Of a stretch of 64,000 nucleotides of DNA, positions 57,135 through 64,000 are shown one piece after another. A program made the translations under genes and the position numbers. The DNA is taken from contig NZ_JAUQOP010000001.1 in assembly GCF_030580855.1 (NCBI RefSeq), positions 248,001-312,000 on the forward strand, read 5' to 3'. The DNA is from Pseudomonas citrullilanati (GTDB lineage: Bacteria; Pseudomonadota; Gammaproteobacteria; Pseudomonadales; Pseudomonadaceae). Every line of letters begins with the position of its first letter. Position 1 is the first letter of the stretch. The notes under the pieces were generated by a model, which saw nothing but the letters and a program-made list of their open reading frames with translations, searched no databases and was not told the origin of the DNA.

Positions 57135-57674
57135 ATGAAAGCCAAGGCTGATGTACCTTTCGTGCCGCTCAATATCGCGGTGCTGACCGTCAGTGATACC
57201 CGTACCCTGGAGACCGATACCTCTGGGCAGGTCTTCGTCGATCGGCTCAAGGCCGCCGGCCACAACCTGGCGGCGCGGGTCCTGCTCAAGGATGATTTGT
57301 ACAAGATCCGTGCGCAAGTCGCGACCTGGATCGCCGAGGACGTGGTGCAAGTGGTGTTGATCACCGGGGGGACCGGGTTCACCGGGCGTGACAGCACCCC
57401 GGAAGCGGTCACATGCCTGCTGGACAAGCAGGTCGATGGTTTCGGCGAATTGTTCCGCCAGATCTCCGTGGCGGACATCGGCACCTCCACCGTCCAGTCG
57501 CGGGCGTTGGCCGGCCTGGCCAATGGCACGCTGGTGTGCTGCCTGCCGGGCTCTACCAACGCAGTGCGCACCGGGTGGGACGGGATCCTGGCCGAGCAAC
57601 TGGATGCACGGCACCGGCCGTGTAATTTCGTGCCTCACCTGAAACAGGCGGCGCCGTGTGAATCCCGTGGGTAA
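57135..57674 (+). CDS. moaB: Molybdenum cofactor biosynthesis protein MoaB (MPT adenylyltransferase)
   Basis: The 179-residue product is a MoaB/MogA fold protein: NIAVLTVSDTRTLETDTSG, VVQVVLITGGTGFTGRDSTPEAV (molybdopterin-binding), and SVADIGTSTVQSRALAG, GTLVCCLPGSTNAVRTGWDG. It adenylates molybdopterin before metal insertion by MoeA, encoded by the next gene; the two frames overlap by 17 bases. Confidence 0.95.
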   Translation: MKAKADVPFVPLNIAVLTVSDTRTLETDTSGQVFVDRLKAAGHNLAARVLLKDDLYKIRAQVATWIAEDVVQVVLITGGTGFTGRDSTPEAVTCLLDKQVDGFGELFRQISVADIGTSTVQSRALAGLANGTLVCCLPGSTNAVRTGWDGILAEQLDARHRPCNFVPHLKQAAPCESRG

Positions 57675-58884
57675 ACCAGGCAAGGCCGGGGCCTTGATGG
57701 CGGTCGAGGTGGCCTTGCAGCGCCTGCTCGACATGGCCGCAGCCACACCGATCACCCAGCACGAGACAGTGCCCCTGGCCGCTGCGCAAGGGCGGGTGCT
57801 CGCGCAGGACCTGGTGTCGACCCTTGACTTGCCGCCATGGCCCAACAGCGCCATGGACGGCTATGCCTTGCGCCTGGCTGACTGGAAAGGCGAGCCGCTG
57901 CTGGTCAGCCAGCGGGTTTTCGCCGGCCAGGCCCCGGAGCCGCTGGCGGCCGGGACCTGTGCGCGAATCTTCACCGGTGCACCTGTGCCGGCTGGCGCCG
58001 ATTGCGTCGAGATGCAGGAAAATGCCGTGGTCGAAGCCGACGAGCGAGTTCGGTTCGGCGAGCCCATGGTCATTGGCCAGAACATTCGCCCTCAAGGCCA
58101 GGAAGCCACTGTCGGCGAGCAGGTCCTCGCTGCCGGTACGCGCCTGGGACCGGTCGAGCTGGGGTTGGCGGCCTCCCTGGGGCGCGCATCGCTGGATGTG
58201 GTACGCAGGGTCCGCGTCGCTGTCCTGTCGACCGGCGACGAACTGGTCGAGCCCGGCCAGGAGCTGGGGCCTGGGCAGATCTACAACAGTAACCGCGTGC
58301 TGCTGTGTGGCTGGTTGCGTAGCCTGGGTTGTGACGTGGTCGACGCGGGAATCCTGCCCGACGAGTTGCCGGCAACCCGCGAACGCCTGGCGCAACTGTC
58401 TGATGTCGACCTGATCCTGTCCACCGGTGGCGTATCGGTGGGGGAGGCGGACTTCCTCGGCATCGCCTTGCGCGAGGAGGGAGAGCTGGCGCTCTGGAAG
58501 CTTGCCATCAAGCCCGGAAAGCCGTTGACGTTCGGTCACTACCGTGGCGTGCCGGTGATCGGCCTGCCGGGGAACCCGGCTTCGACCCTGGTGACGTTCG
58601 CGTTGTTGGCAAGGCCCTATCTGCTCCGGCGCCAGGGCGTGCAAGCGGTGGCGCCACTCAAGTTCAAGGTGCCGGCCGGTTTCGCCTGGCCGAAGGCTGG
58701 CAGCCGACGGGAATACCTGCGAGGCCGCATGGAGAATGGTCGTGCGATCATCTACCGCAACCAGAGCTCCGGTGTCCTGCGCAGCGCGGCCTGGGCCGAA
58801 GGGCTGGTCGAGGTATTGGAAAGCCGGACGCTGGTCGAGGGCGACGAAGTGGGTTTCATCCCGCTGAGCGAAGTCCTGGGCTAG
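57658..58884 (+). CDS. moeA: Molybdopterin molybdenumtransferase MoeA
   Basis: The 408-residue enzyme inserts molybdate into adenylated molybdopterin. Blocks: LPPWPNSAMDGYALRLAD, IFTGAPVPAGADCVEMQE, the substrate loop LSTGDELVEPGQELGPGQIYNSN, ILSTGGVSVGEADFL and KPGKPLTFGHYRGVPVIGLPGNPAS. The start is uncertain: GTG 57658 overlaps moaB by 17 bases; ATG 57697 is the alternative and would shorten the product by 13 residues. Confidence 0.94.
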   Translation: MNPVGKPGKAGALMAVEVALQRLLDMAAATPITQHETVPLAAAQGRVLAQDLVSTLDLPPWPNSAMDGYALRLADWKGEPLLVSQRVFAGQAPEPLAAGTCARIFTGAPVPAGADCVEMQENAVVEADERVRFGEPMVIGQNIRPQGQEATVGEQVLAAGTRLGPVELGLAASLGRASLDVVRRVRVAVLSTGDELVEPGQELGPGQIYNSNRVLLCGWLRSLGCDVVDAGILPDELPATRERLAQLSDVDLILSTGGVSVGEADFLGIALREEGELALWKLAIKPGKPLTFGHYRGVPVIGLPGNPASTLVTFALLARPYLLRRQGVQAVAPLKFKVPAGFAWPKAGSRREYLRGRMENGRAIIYRNQSSGVLRSAAWAEGLVEVLESRTLVEGDEVGFIPLSEVLG

Positions 58885-58941
58885 CGCTGGGGAGATGTCC
58901 AGGCCCGGGGACGGATGCCCGGGCCTTCGCCCGCACGGTCA

Positions 58942-59250
58942 TTACCCCGTGAGCAGCGTGACCAGTTGGTCGAAACGACTGTTCGCCACCCAGCCCAACA
59001 GACCGAGGACCACCGCCGCTGCGCCAGCCGAATAGGCCAGCCGGTGGCGGATCACCCTGACGTCGGTGCGAATCTCGTCCATGTCCTTGCGGATGTACTT
59101 GAGGTGGGTTTCCAGTTCAACGACGCGCGGTTCCAAATCAACTCCTCCAGCGGGATGACTGCAATGCTTGCAATCGTTTTGAGGGTCGGCCCGTCCGCTC
59201 CCAAGAGACGCGAGCTGTGGGGGCGACAGCTTGTATTCACGGCTATGCAT
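58942..59250 (-). CDS. Hypothetical coiled-coil membrane protein
   Basis: The 102-residue protein has a Cys pair (NDCKHCSHPAG), a helical coiled-coil stretch VVELETHLKYIRKDMDEIRTDVRVI, and a C-terminal membrane helix (AAAVVLGLLGWVA). The pattern resembles XhlA-type haemolysin/holin partner proteins, but evidence is weak. Starts at 59250 or 59262 are both possible; SD placement favours 59250. Convergent with moeA. Confidence 0.6.
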   Translation of the reverse strand: MHSREYKLSPPQLASLGSGRADPQNDCKHCSHPAGGVDLEPRVVELETHLKYIRKDMDEIRTDVRVIRHRLAYSAGAAAVVLGLLGWVANSRFDQLVTLLTG

Positions 59251-59355
59251 GGGACGGTTCATCCCCCTGGCCATTACGTTCAGAACCCTTGATCCAGCCC
59301 CTGCGGGGCATGACACATCTCTTCATGGTCTGGCACTTCCTTGTGTGGTGATGGG

Positions 59356-59376
59356 CGTTCTACCGGTCTGGTAGAA
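59356..59376. repeat. Perfect 8-bp stem hairpin upstream of the lipid kinase
   Basis: GTTCTACC-GGTCT-GGTAGAAC is a perfect inverted repeat in the gene-free region between the coiled-coil gene and the lipid kinase; no T run follows. Confidence 0.4.
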
Positions 59377-59598
59377 CCGACTGCCAAGTTGTCTCAATAC
59401 CGCTGGAGGGTCAATTGAGCGGATTCGCCAGGTCTTGTAAGAAAACTCTTCGAATGCCGAAGTCTCGGCCTGGCCACCCGCTGTGCAGGTGTCTCCCGGG
59501 CGGCCACTTGGTTTTTTTCCATTTAATTGAGACGGGCCGGGCTTTTTCGGCGCAACCAGTGGTCCCATTTCCTGAACCTTCCAATGACGGAGACGACG

Positions 59599-60516
59599 AT
59601 GAGCAAGGGCAAGGCGCTGTTGATTCTGCATGGCAAGCAAGCGCTCAACGAAGAGGTTCGCGCGGCCGTGATGCTCAAGCGCGAGCAAGGCTGGGACCTG
59701 GCGGTGCGGCTGACCTGGGAGGCCGGGGACGCCCGACGGTGCGTGGATGAGGCCCTGGAAGCGGGCTATACGCAGCTGATTGCCGGCGGAGGCGATGGGA
59801 CCTTGCGCGACATCGCCGAAGCGATGGCCCTCAACCCCAGCGATGCCAGCCTGGTGCTGTTGCCGCTGGGCACCGCCAATGATTTTGCCCGGGCGGCCGG
59901 CGTCCCGCTGGAGCCGGAACAGGCCCTGGATTTACTGGATGTGGCCGCGCAAGCCGTGGACCTGGGCGACGTCGGTGGGCGGATTTTCCTGAACATGGCC
60001 ACGGGCGGCTTCGGCAGCCAGGTCACCGCCAACACCTCCGAAGACCTCAAGAAAGTCCTCGGCGGTGCGGCCTACCTGTTCACCGGCCTGTCGCGATTCA
60101 GTGAGTTGAGTGCCGCCTATGGCGAGCTGCAGGGGCCCGACTTCCACTGGGCGGGGGACCTGCTGGCGCTGGGCATCGGCAACGGCCGGCAGGCGGGGGG
60201 AGGCCATGTGCTGTGCCCGCAGGCGTTGGCCGACGACGGGCTGCTGGACATCAGCATCCTGCCGGCGCCCCAGGAAGTGGTCGGCACGTTGAAGGATTTG
60301 CTGGCGGGCGGACTGGGCATCGACAACATGTTCGTGCGCGCCCGCTTGCCATGGGTGGAAATCAAGGTCGCCCAAGGCCTGGACATGAACCTGGATGGCG
60401 AGCCGTTGCAGCTCGACACGTTGCGTTTCGAGGTGCGCCCGAAGGCGCTTCGGGTGCACCTGCCATCCGATTCACCGCTGCTGGGCCGTTCGATGGCGCT
60501 CAATCGTCCAGGCTGA
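59599..60516 (+). CDS. YegS-type lipid kinase (DAG kinase catalytic fold)
   Basis: The 305-residue kinase has the DAGK nucleotide loop LIAGGGDGTLRDIAEAMA (about 61-78), PLGTANDFARAAGVPLEP and the C-terminal DGEPLQLDTLRFEVRP. Relatives phosphorylate diacylglycerol or phosphatidylglycerol. ATG 59599 is chosen because GGAG lies six bases upstream; ATG 59584 has none. Its 3' end overlaps the convergent regulator by 17 bases. Confidence 0.88.
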   Translation: MSKGKALLILHGKQALNEEVRAAVMLKREQGWDLAVRLTWEAGDARRCVDEALEAGYTQLIAGGGDGTLRDIAEAMALNPSDASLVLLPLGTANDFARAAGVPLEPEQALDLLDVAAQAVDLGDVGGRIFLNMATGGFGSQVTANTSEDLKKVLGGAAYLFTGLSRFSELSAAYGELQGPDFHWAGDLLALGIGNGRQAGGGHVLCPQALADDGLLDISILPAPQEVVGTLKDLLAGGLGIDNMFVRARLPWVEIKVAQGLDMNLDGEPLQLDTLRFEVRPKALRVHLPSDSPLLGRSMALNRPG

Positions 60517-61159
60517 TGATCTGCTCGCGCACCGCGAACAACACCAGGCCGGCCACATCATGGATCTGCAGGCGCTTCATGATCTGCGCCCGGTGGGTTT
60601 CCACGGTCTTGATGCTCAGGCTCAGGCCGTTGGCAATTTCCCGTGTGGACTTGCCGCGCACGATCAGCCGCAGTATTTCCAGCTGGCGTGCCGTCAGGTT
60701 ATGGGTCTGGGCGGGTTCGGGCTGACGCTTCTGGACGCGGGTCAGTGCCTGGTTGATCACGGTATGGGCGATGGCCGGGCTCAGGTAGCGCTCGTTCTTG
60801 CGCAGCGCCTCCAGGGCGTGTTTCAGCTCATTGACGGTGGTGTCCTTGAGCAGGTAGCCGTGGGCACCGGATTCCAGCGCCTGCATGATCAGCGTCGGAT
60901 CCGTGTGCATGGACAGGATCAGCACCTTGCTGTGGGGGCGCACCCGCTTGAGTTGCTGCAAGGCCTCCAGGCCGCCGGTGTCCTTCATGGAAATGTCCAG
61001 CAGCACGATGTCCGGATCGAGCCGCTCCACCAGCTCCACCAACTGCTTGCCGTCGCTGGCCTCGCCGATGACCGCGTAGCCCGGGATATCCATGACCAGG
61101 GCGCGGACGCCGGCCCTGATCAGCGAATGGTCATCGACCAGAAGCAAATTACAGATCAA
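60500..61159 (-). CDS. NarL-family response regulator
   Basis: The 219-residue protein has a receiver (acidic pair D9-D10 in LLLVDDHSLI, phospho-acceptor D55 in IVLLDISMKD) and a LuxR-type DNA-binding domain (about 150-215; LTARQLEILRLIVRGKSTRE then LSIKTVETHRAQIMKRLQ). The start codon is TTG at 61159 in a TTGA overlap with the kinase stop, with AAGG eight bases upstream. Second gene of a kinase-regulator pair. Target genes unknown. Confidence 0.93.
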   Translation of the reverse strand: MICNLLLVDDHSLIRAGVRALVMDIPGYAVIGEASDGKQLVELVERLDPDIVLLDISMKDTGGLEALQQLKRVRPHSKVLILSMHTDPTLIMQALESGAHGYLLKDTTVNELKHALEALRKNERYLSPAIAHTVINQALTRVQKRQPEPAQTHNLTARQLEILRLIVRGKSTREIANGLSLSIKTVETHRAQIMKRLQIHDVAGLVLFAVREQIISLDD

Positions 61160-62049
61160 TGGAGAACCTTATTCTTGCTGGCCCGTTCCAGGGCGCGGGG
61201 CGCCCAGGGAAAGCGTGCTTCGATGTGAGTGCCTTTGCCGGCCTCGCTGGTGACCTTGAGCGTGCCGCCCAATTGCTCGACCCGCTCCGACATGCCGGCC
61301 ATGCCCCGTTGGCCTTCGCGCCCGGGATGGCGCGCCGGGGCGAACCCCTGGCCATCGTCGCTGATCAGCAGGGTCAGGCCGTCGGGCAGGCGTTGCAGGC
61401 GCACCAGCAGGTTGGACGCGCGGGAATGGCGCAGGATGTTGGTGACCGCCTCCTGGGTGATCCGGAACACGGCCACCGACATTTCCTCGGGAATGCCGGT
61501 CATGCGCTGTTGGCAATCGAGGCTCCATTTCACCGGGGCGTTGGCCAGTGTCTTGAGCAGATGCGCCCGCAGGCTGGCCTCAAGTCCCAGGCTGGCCAAT
61601 TGCCTGGGATTGAGGATCGCCGACACGTCGCGGACCTTGTCGAGGGTTTCGGCCAGGGTGTCGCAGAGGATGGCGCACTGGCCTTGCAGTTCTTCGGGCA
61701 TCCGCTGCTTGAGCCATTCGCTTTGCAGTTTCGCGGCGGTCAGCAGTTGGCCGATGTCGTCGTGCAATTCGCGGCTGAGTCGACGGCGTTCGTTTTCCTG
61801 GACTTCCAGCAAGCGGTCGGCCAGTTCCTGGGGCTGGAACTTGATGGATTTGCGCGACAGTCGATGAGCGACCCAGACACAGGTCATGGCCGCCAGGTTC
61901 AGGATCACCACGCCCAGCGGCAGCGTGTCGGCGAACAGGTACGTCAGCAGGCAGCCCAGGGCCGAGCAGATGCACAACAACAAAGTGAAGCGGCGGGCAT
62001 TTTCTCGGGAGGGAGGCCAGGTGATGAATGACTTGAGGCTGGCGTACAT
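61156..62049 (-). CDS. HisKA_3-type sensor histidine kinase
   Basis: The 297-residue inner-membrane kinase has two hydrophobic helices (about 21-40 and 45-61), no large periplasmic domain, then dimerisation domain with H96 in RRRLSRELHDDIGQLLTAAK and an HATPase with VFRITQEAVTNILRHSRA, ISDDGQGF and GQRGMAGMSERV. It partners the downstream NarL-type regulator through a TTGA overlap. ATG 62049 chosen; the ribosome site is weak. Confidence 0.93.
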   Translation of the reverse strand: MYASLKSFITWPPSRENARRFTLLLCICSALGCLLTYLFADTLPLGVVILNLAAMTCVWVAHRLSRKSIKFQPQELADRLLEVQENERRRLSRELHDDIGQLLTAAKLQSEWLKQRMPEELQGQCAILCDTLAETLDKVRDVSAILNPRQLASLGLEASLRAHLLKTLANAPVKWSLDCQQRMTGIPEEMSVAVFRITQEAVTNILRHSRASNLLVRLQRLPDGLTLLISDDGQGFAPARHPGREGQRGMAGMSERVEQLGGTLKVTSEAGKGTHIEARFPWAPRALERASKNKVLH

Positions 62050-62245
62050 AGCGGATGGAGCCAATGATGGTCGCTGCGGGCTGGCCGGTCAGTGCATCTG
62101 ACAGGCCGGGTTGGGTAAACGTTACAGGTCGAGGGCCGCTTCGGTTGGCGACCCTGACGGCGCGGTCGTGAAGCGACTGACGCGAGAGATACTACCACTT
62201 CGTGCAACCCAGGTCGCGTTCGGCATCGAGCCGCCGGCACCGAAA

Positions 62246-62716
62246 TCAGGCGTGTTTCTGGGCGTAGTGCACCAATGCCAGCGGGCGCGAGGCGGCCAGC
62301 GCCTCGCAGGGGCTCTGGCCGACCTGGAAGGCAAAGGCTTCGATCAGCGACGTCTGTTCGCTGCGATCCAGGCCCAGCGTGCCGGTGGTGTGATCGACCA
62401 GCTCCAGTTGCCAGGCCATGAGGGTGAAGCAATCCTTCAGCGCGCCCAGGGCCTGGTCATGCAGCTCCATGTGGTTCTGGGCATGGCTGAGCAAGCCGTG
62501 GATGTGCAGCGAGAATTCGGAAAGGGCTTCCAGGGCGAGGGCGTTGGCCTTGCCTGCCAGTTTCAGCAAGGTACTGAGCATGCAGTCGATCGCATCCTTG
62601 TCATTGCTGATCAATTGCAAATGGCTCAGGCACTCTTCCGACTTGGCCAACAGGGTCTCGGCCTCGATCAGGAGTTCGGGCAGGCGCACATTCCAGTTCC
62701 TGCGATCGTTCGGCAT
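62246..62716 (-). CDS. Unrecognised all-helical protein
   Basis: The 156-residue soluble, probably all-alpha protein is rich in Leu, Ala, Glu and His. It contains SEECLSHLQLISNDKDAIDC and LSEFSLHIHGLLSHAQNHME, a helical pattern that recalls histidine phosphotransfer or four-helix bundles, but the HPt consensus H-x-x-K-G is missing. It sits between a kinase gene and cheV. I do not assign a function. Confidence 0.65.
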   Translation of the reverse strand: MPNDRRNWNVRLPELLIEAETLLAKSEECLSHLQLISNDKDAIDCMLSTLLKLAGKANALALEALSEFSLHIHGLLSHAQNHMELHDQALGALKDCFTLMAWQLELVDHTTGTLGLDRSEQTSLIEAFAFQVGQSPCEALAASRPLALVHYAQKHA

Positions 62717-63198
62717 GCTTATCTCCACAACATCATGTCAGGCGAAAGAAAACCGCGTACAGCGAACGGCTGGATCTCAAGGTCGACGTCGGACGCACGC
62801 GCAGCGAACAGTCCGGGCCGTTCAACGGCAACGAACTCGCAAACGATTGCACGGCGGGGATCGGTCACGGGGACGGAATCCGATGTCCTGGGGTCGCGCA
62901 CAGAAGCCTGACTCCGTTCAGCAATGAGAATGGCGTCACATTAATGGCTATTGGATAGCGGGAATATCAGGTTGGACCTGATTGTGCCTAGGGGAATCCC
63001 TTAGGCAGGGGAACCTAATGCGCAAACCGAGGTCGCGCAGCGAAGGAAATAGCAGATAAAAATGTAGCGCCAGTAAAGCATGATGTTAATGTGACATCAA
63101 TGCCCCGCACTGGTATTTTATCAAGGGGTCAAGATCCGGCCGACCCAGCCGATATCCCGTGTATTGGATTCATCCGAACAAAAGCCCAGGAGTCATCG
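62717..63198. other. Gene-free stretch before cheV
   Basis: About 480 bases with no supported gene. Short frames in the left part lack ribosome sites. The right end holds the sigma-28 promoter of cheV (63129-63155). No tRNA or terminator seen. Confidence 0.6.
63129..63155 (+). promoter_or_regulatory. FliA (sigma-28) promoter of cheV
   Basis: TCAAGATC, an 11-base spacer and GCCGATAT closely match the sigma-28 consensus (TAAAGTTT-N11-GCCGATAA; TCAAG-type -35 in pseudomonads). It lies 44 bases upstream of the cheV ATG. Confidence 0.75.
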
Positions 63199-64000
63199 AT
63201 GGCCGGCATTCTCGACACAGTAGATCAACGAACCCAACTGGTGGGTGAGAATCGCCTGGAAATTCTCATGTTTCGCCTGGCAGGGCGGCAACTGTTCGCC
63301 ATTAACGTTTTCAAGGTCCAGGAAGTGTTGCAACTGCCGAAGTTGACGCTGATGCCGCAGCGCCACCCGTTCGTCTGCGGCGTGGTCAACCTGCGGGGCC
63401 AGACGCTGCCGGTGATCGACCTGTCCCAGGCCATCGGCATGCGGCCGCTGGTGCCGGGGGCGAACAGCACCATCATCGTCACCGAATACAACCGCTCGGT
63501 CCAGGCGTTCCTGGTGGGCGGCGTCGACCGCATCGTCAACATGAACTGGGAAGCCATTCTGCCGCCGCCGGGCAGCGCGGGGCGCGAGCATTACCTGACG
63601 GCCATCAGCAAGGTGGACGACCAGTTGGTGGAAATCATCGACGTGGAAAAGGTCCTGGCCGAAATCGTGCCCTACAACGCCAAGGTCTCCCGGGACAAGC
63701 TCGAAGACCCGGTGTTGGAACGCGCTCGCGGACGCGAAGTGCTGCTGGTGGACGACTCCAATGTGGCGCTTTCGCAGTTGCGCGACACTTTGGGCCAGCT
63801 GGGGATCAAGATGCACATCGCCAGCGATGGCTTGAAAGCCCTGAACATGCTCAAGGCCTGGGCCGACACTGGCGAGGTGATGACCGACAAGTTGCTGATG
63901 ATCTTCACCGACGCGGAAATGCCGGAAATGGACGGTTATCGCCTGACCACCGAAATCCGCAACGATCCCCGTCTGCGCGGGCTCTACGTGGTGCTGCACA
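63199..64000 (+). CDS. cheV: Chemotaxis coupling protein CheV (CheW-receiver fusion), 3' end cut by window
   Basis: At least 267 residues are visible, open to the right edge. An N-terminal CheW domain (about 20-160; LEILMFRLAGRQLFAINVFK, then GVVNLRGQTLPVIDLS) couples receptors to CheA, and a receiver domain begins near 177 (REVLLVDDSNVALSQLR) with phospho-acceptor in IFTDAEMPEMDG. CAGGAG eight bases before the ATG. A sigma-28 promoter upstream places it in the late flagellar regulon; it likely leads into flagellar/chemotaxis genes beyond the window. Confidence 0.95.
   Translation, partial: MAGILDTVDQRTQLVGENRLEILMFRLAGRQLFAINVFKVQEVLQLPKLTLMPQRHPFVCGVVNLRGQTLPVIDLSQAIGMRPLVPGANSTIIVTEYNRSVQAFLVGGVDRIVNMNWEAILPPPGSAGREHYLTAISKVDDQLVEIIDVEKVLAEIVPYNAKVSRDKLEDPVLERARGREVLLVDDSNVALSQLRDTLGQLGIKMHIASDGLKALNMLKAWADTGEVMTDKLLMIFTDAEMPEMDGYRLTTEIRNDPRLRGLYVVLH

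Overview
The window is high-GC gamma-proteobacterial chromosome and looks like core genome of a Pseudomonas of the fluorescens group. The markers are OprI, EarP with EF-P, CysB, AlaA, HtpX, an OspR/glutathione peroxidase pair, a SagS-type hybrid kinase, CheV, and many short palindromic REP/REPIN elements with cores like GGGAGCGAGCCTGCTCGCGA. Coding density is high. I saw no rRNA, tRNA, CRISPR array, insertion sequence or prophage. The first gene (thioesterase) is cut by the left edge and the last (cheV) by the right edge. Layout, left half: 1-6.7 kb holds a thioesterase fragment, a chemotaxis receptor, TatD nuclease, an MltF-like lytic transglycosylase, a DoxX protein and GreB. 6.7-10.5 kb holds a YbbA/YbbP ABC system divergent from the TesA esterase, with overlapping start regions. 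10.5-12.4 kb holds an L,D-transpeptidase facing OprI, its plausible substrate. 13-18.2 kb holds a NATD1-type acetyltransferase, class I DAHP synthase, a ketopantoate-reductase-like protein, a 5'-nucleotidase, a universal stress protein and CysB. 18.2-21 kb holds a second Gre-type factor, EarP and EF-P. 21-28.7 kb holds an alpha/beta hydrolase next to OhrR, a TauE permease, a LysR/DUF1127 pair, a YcaQ-type glycosylase, class II DAHP synthase and a spermidine-synthase-like methyltransferase fold. Right half: 28.8-36.7 kb holds DeaD helicase with a long leader, an extradiol dioxygenase, Tpm, HtpX, AlaA, MsrB, glutathione peroxidase and OspR. 36.7-48 kb is rich in signalling: a SagS-like hybrid kinase, an AAA ATPase coupled to free-methionine sulfoxide reductase, a 983-residue HD-GYP protein and a BvgS/BvgA-like phosphorelay. 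48-57 kb holds a dGTPase, a YqjD/YqjE-type membrane operon, AmtB, a KefB-type antiporter, a thioredoxin-fold protein, a small gene behind a perfect LexA box, an RluA-type pseudouridine synthase and a YgdR-type lipoprotein. 56.4-59 kb is a molybdenum cofactor cluster (mobA, moaB-moeA). 59.6-64 kb holds a YegS-type lipid kinase, a two-component pair, an unrecognised helical protein and cheV behind a sigma-28 promoter. Working themes are thiol and peroxide stress repair (OhrR, MsrB, Gpx, OspR, MsrC), envelope anchoring (L,D-transpeptidase/OprI), translation quality (EarP/EF-P) and biofilm or motility signalling. No clearly undescribed multi-gene system stood out. The best leads are the LexA-boxed small gene, the OhrR-linked hydrolase with GCGC palindromes, the HD-GYP protein with its split domain, and several regulatory RNA or DNA structures.
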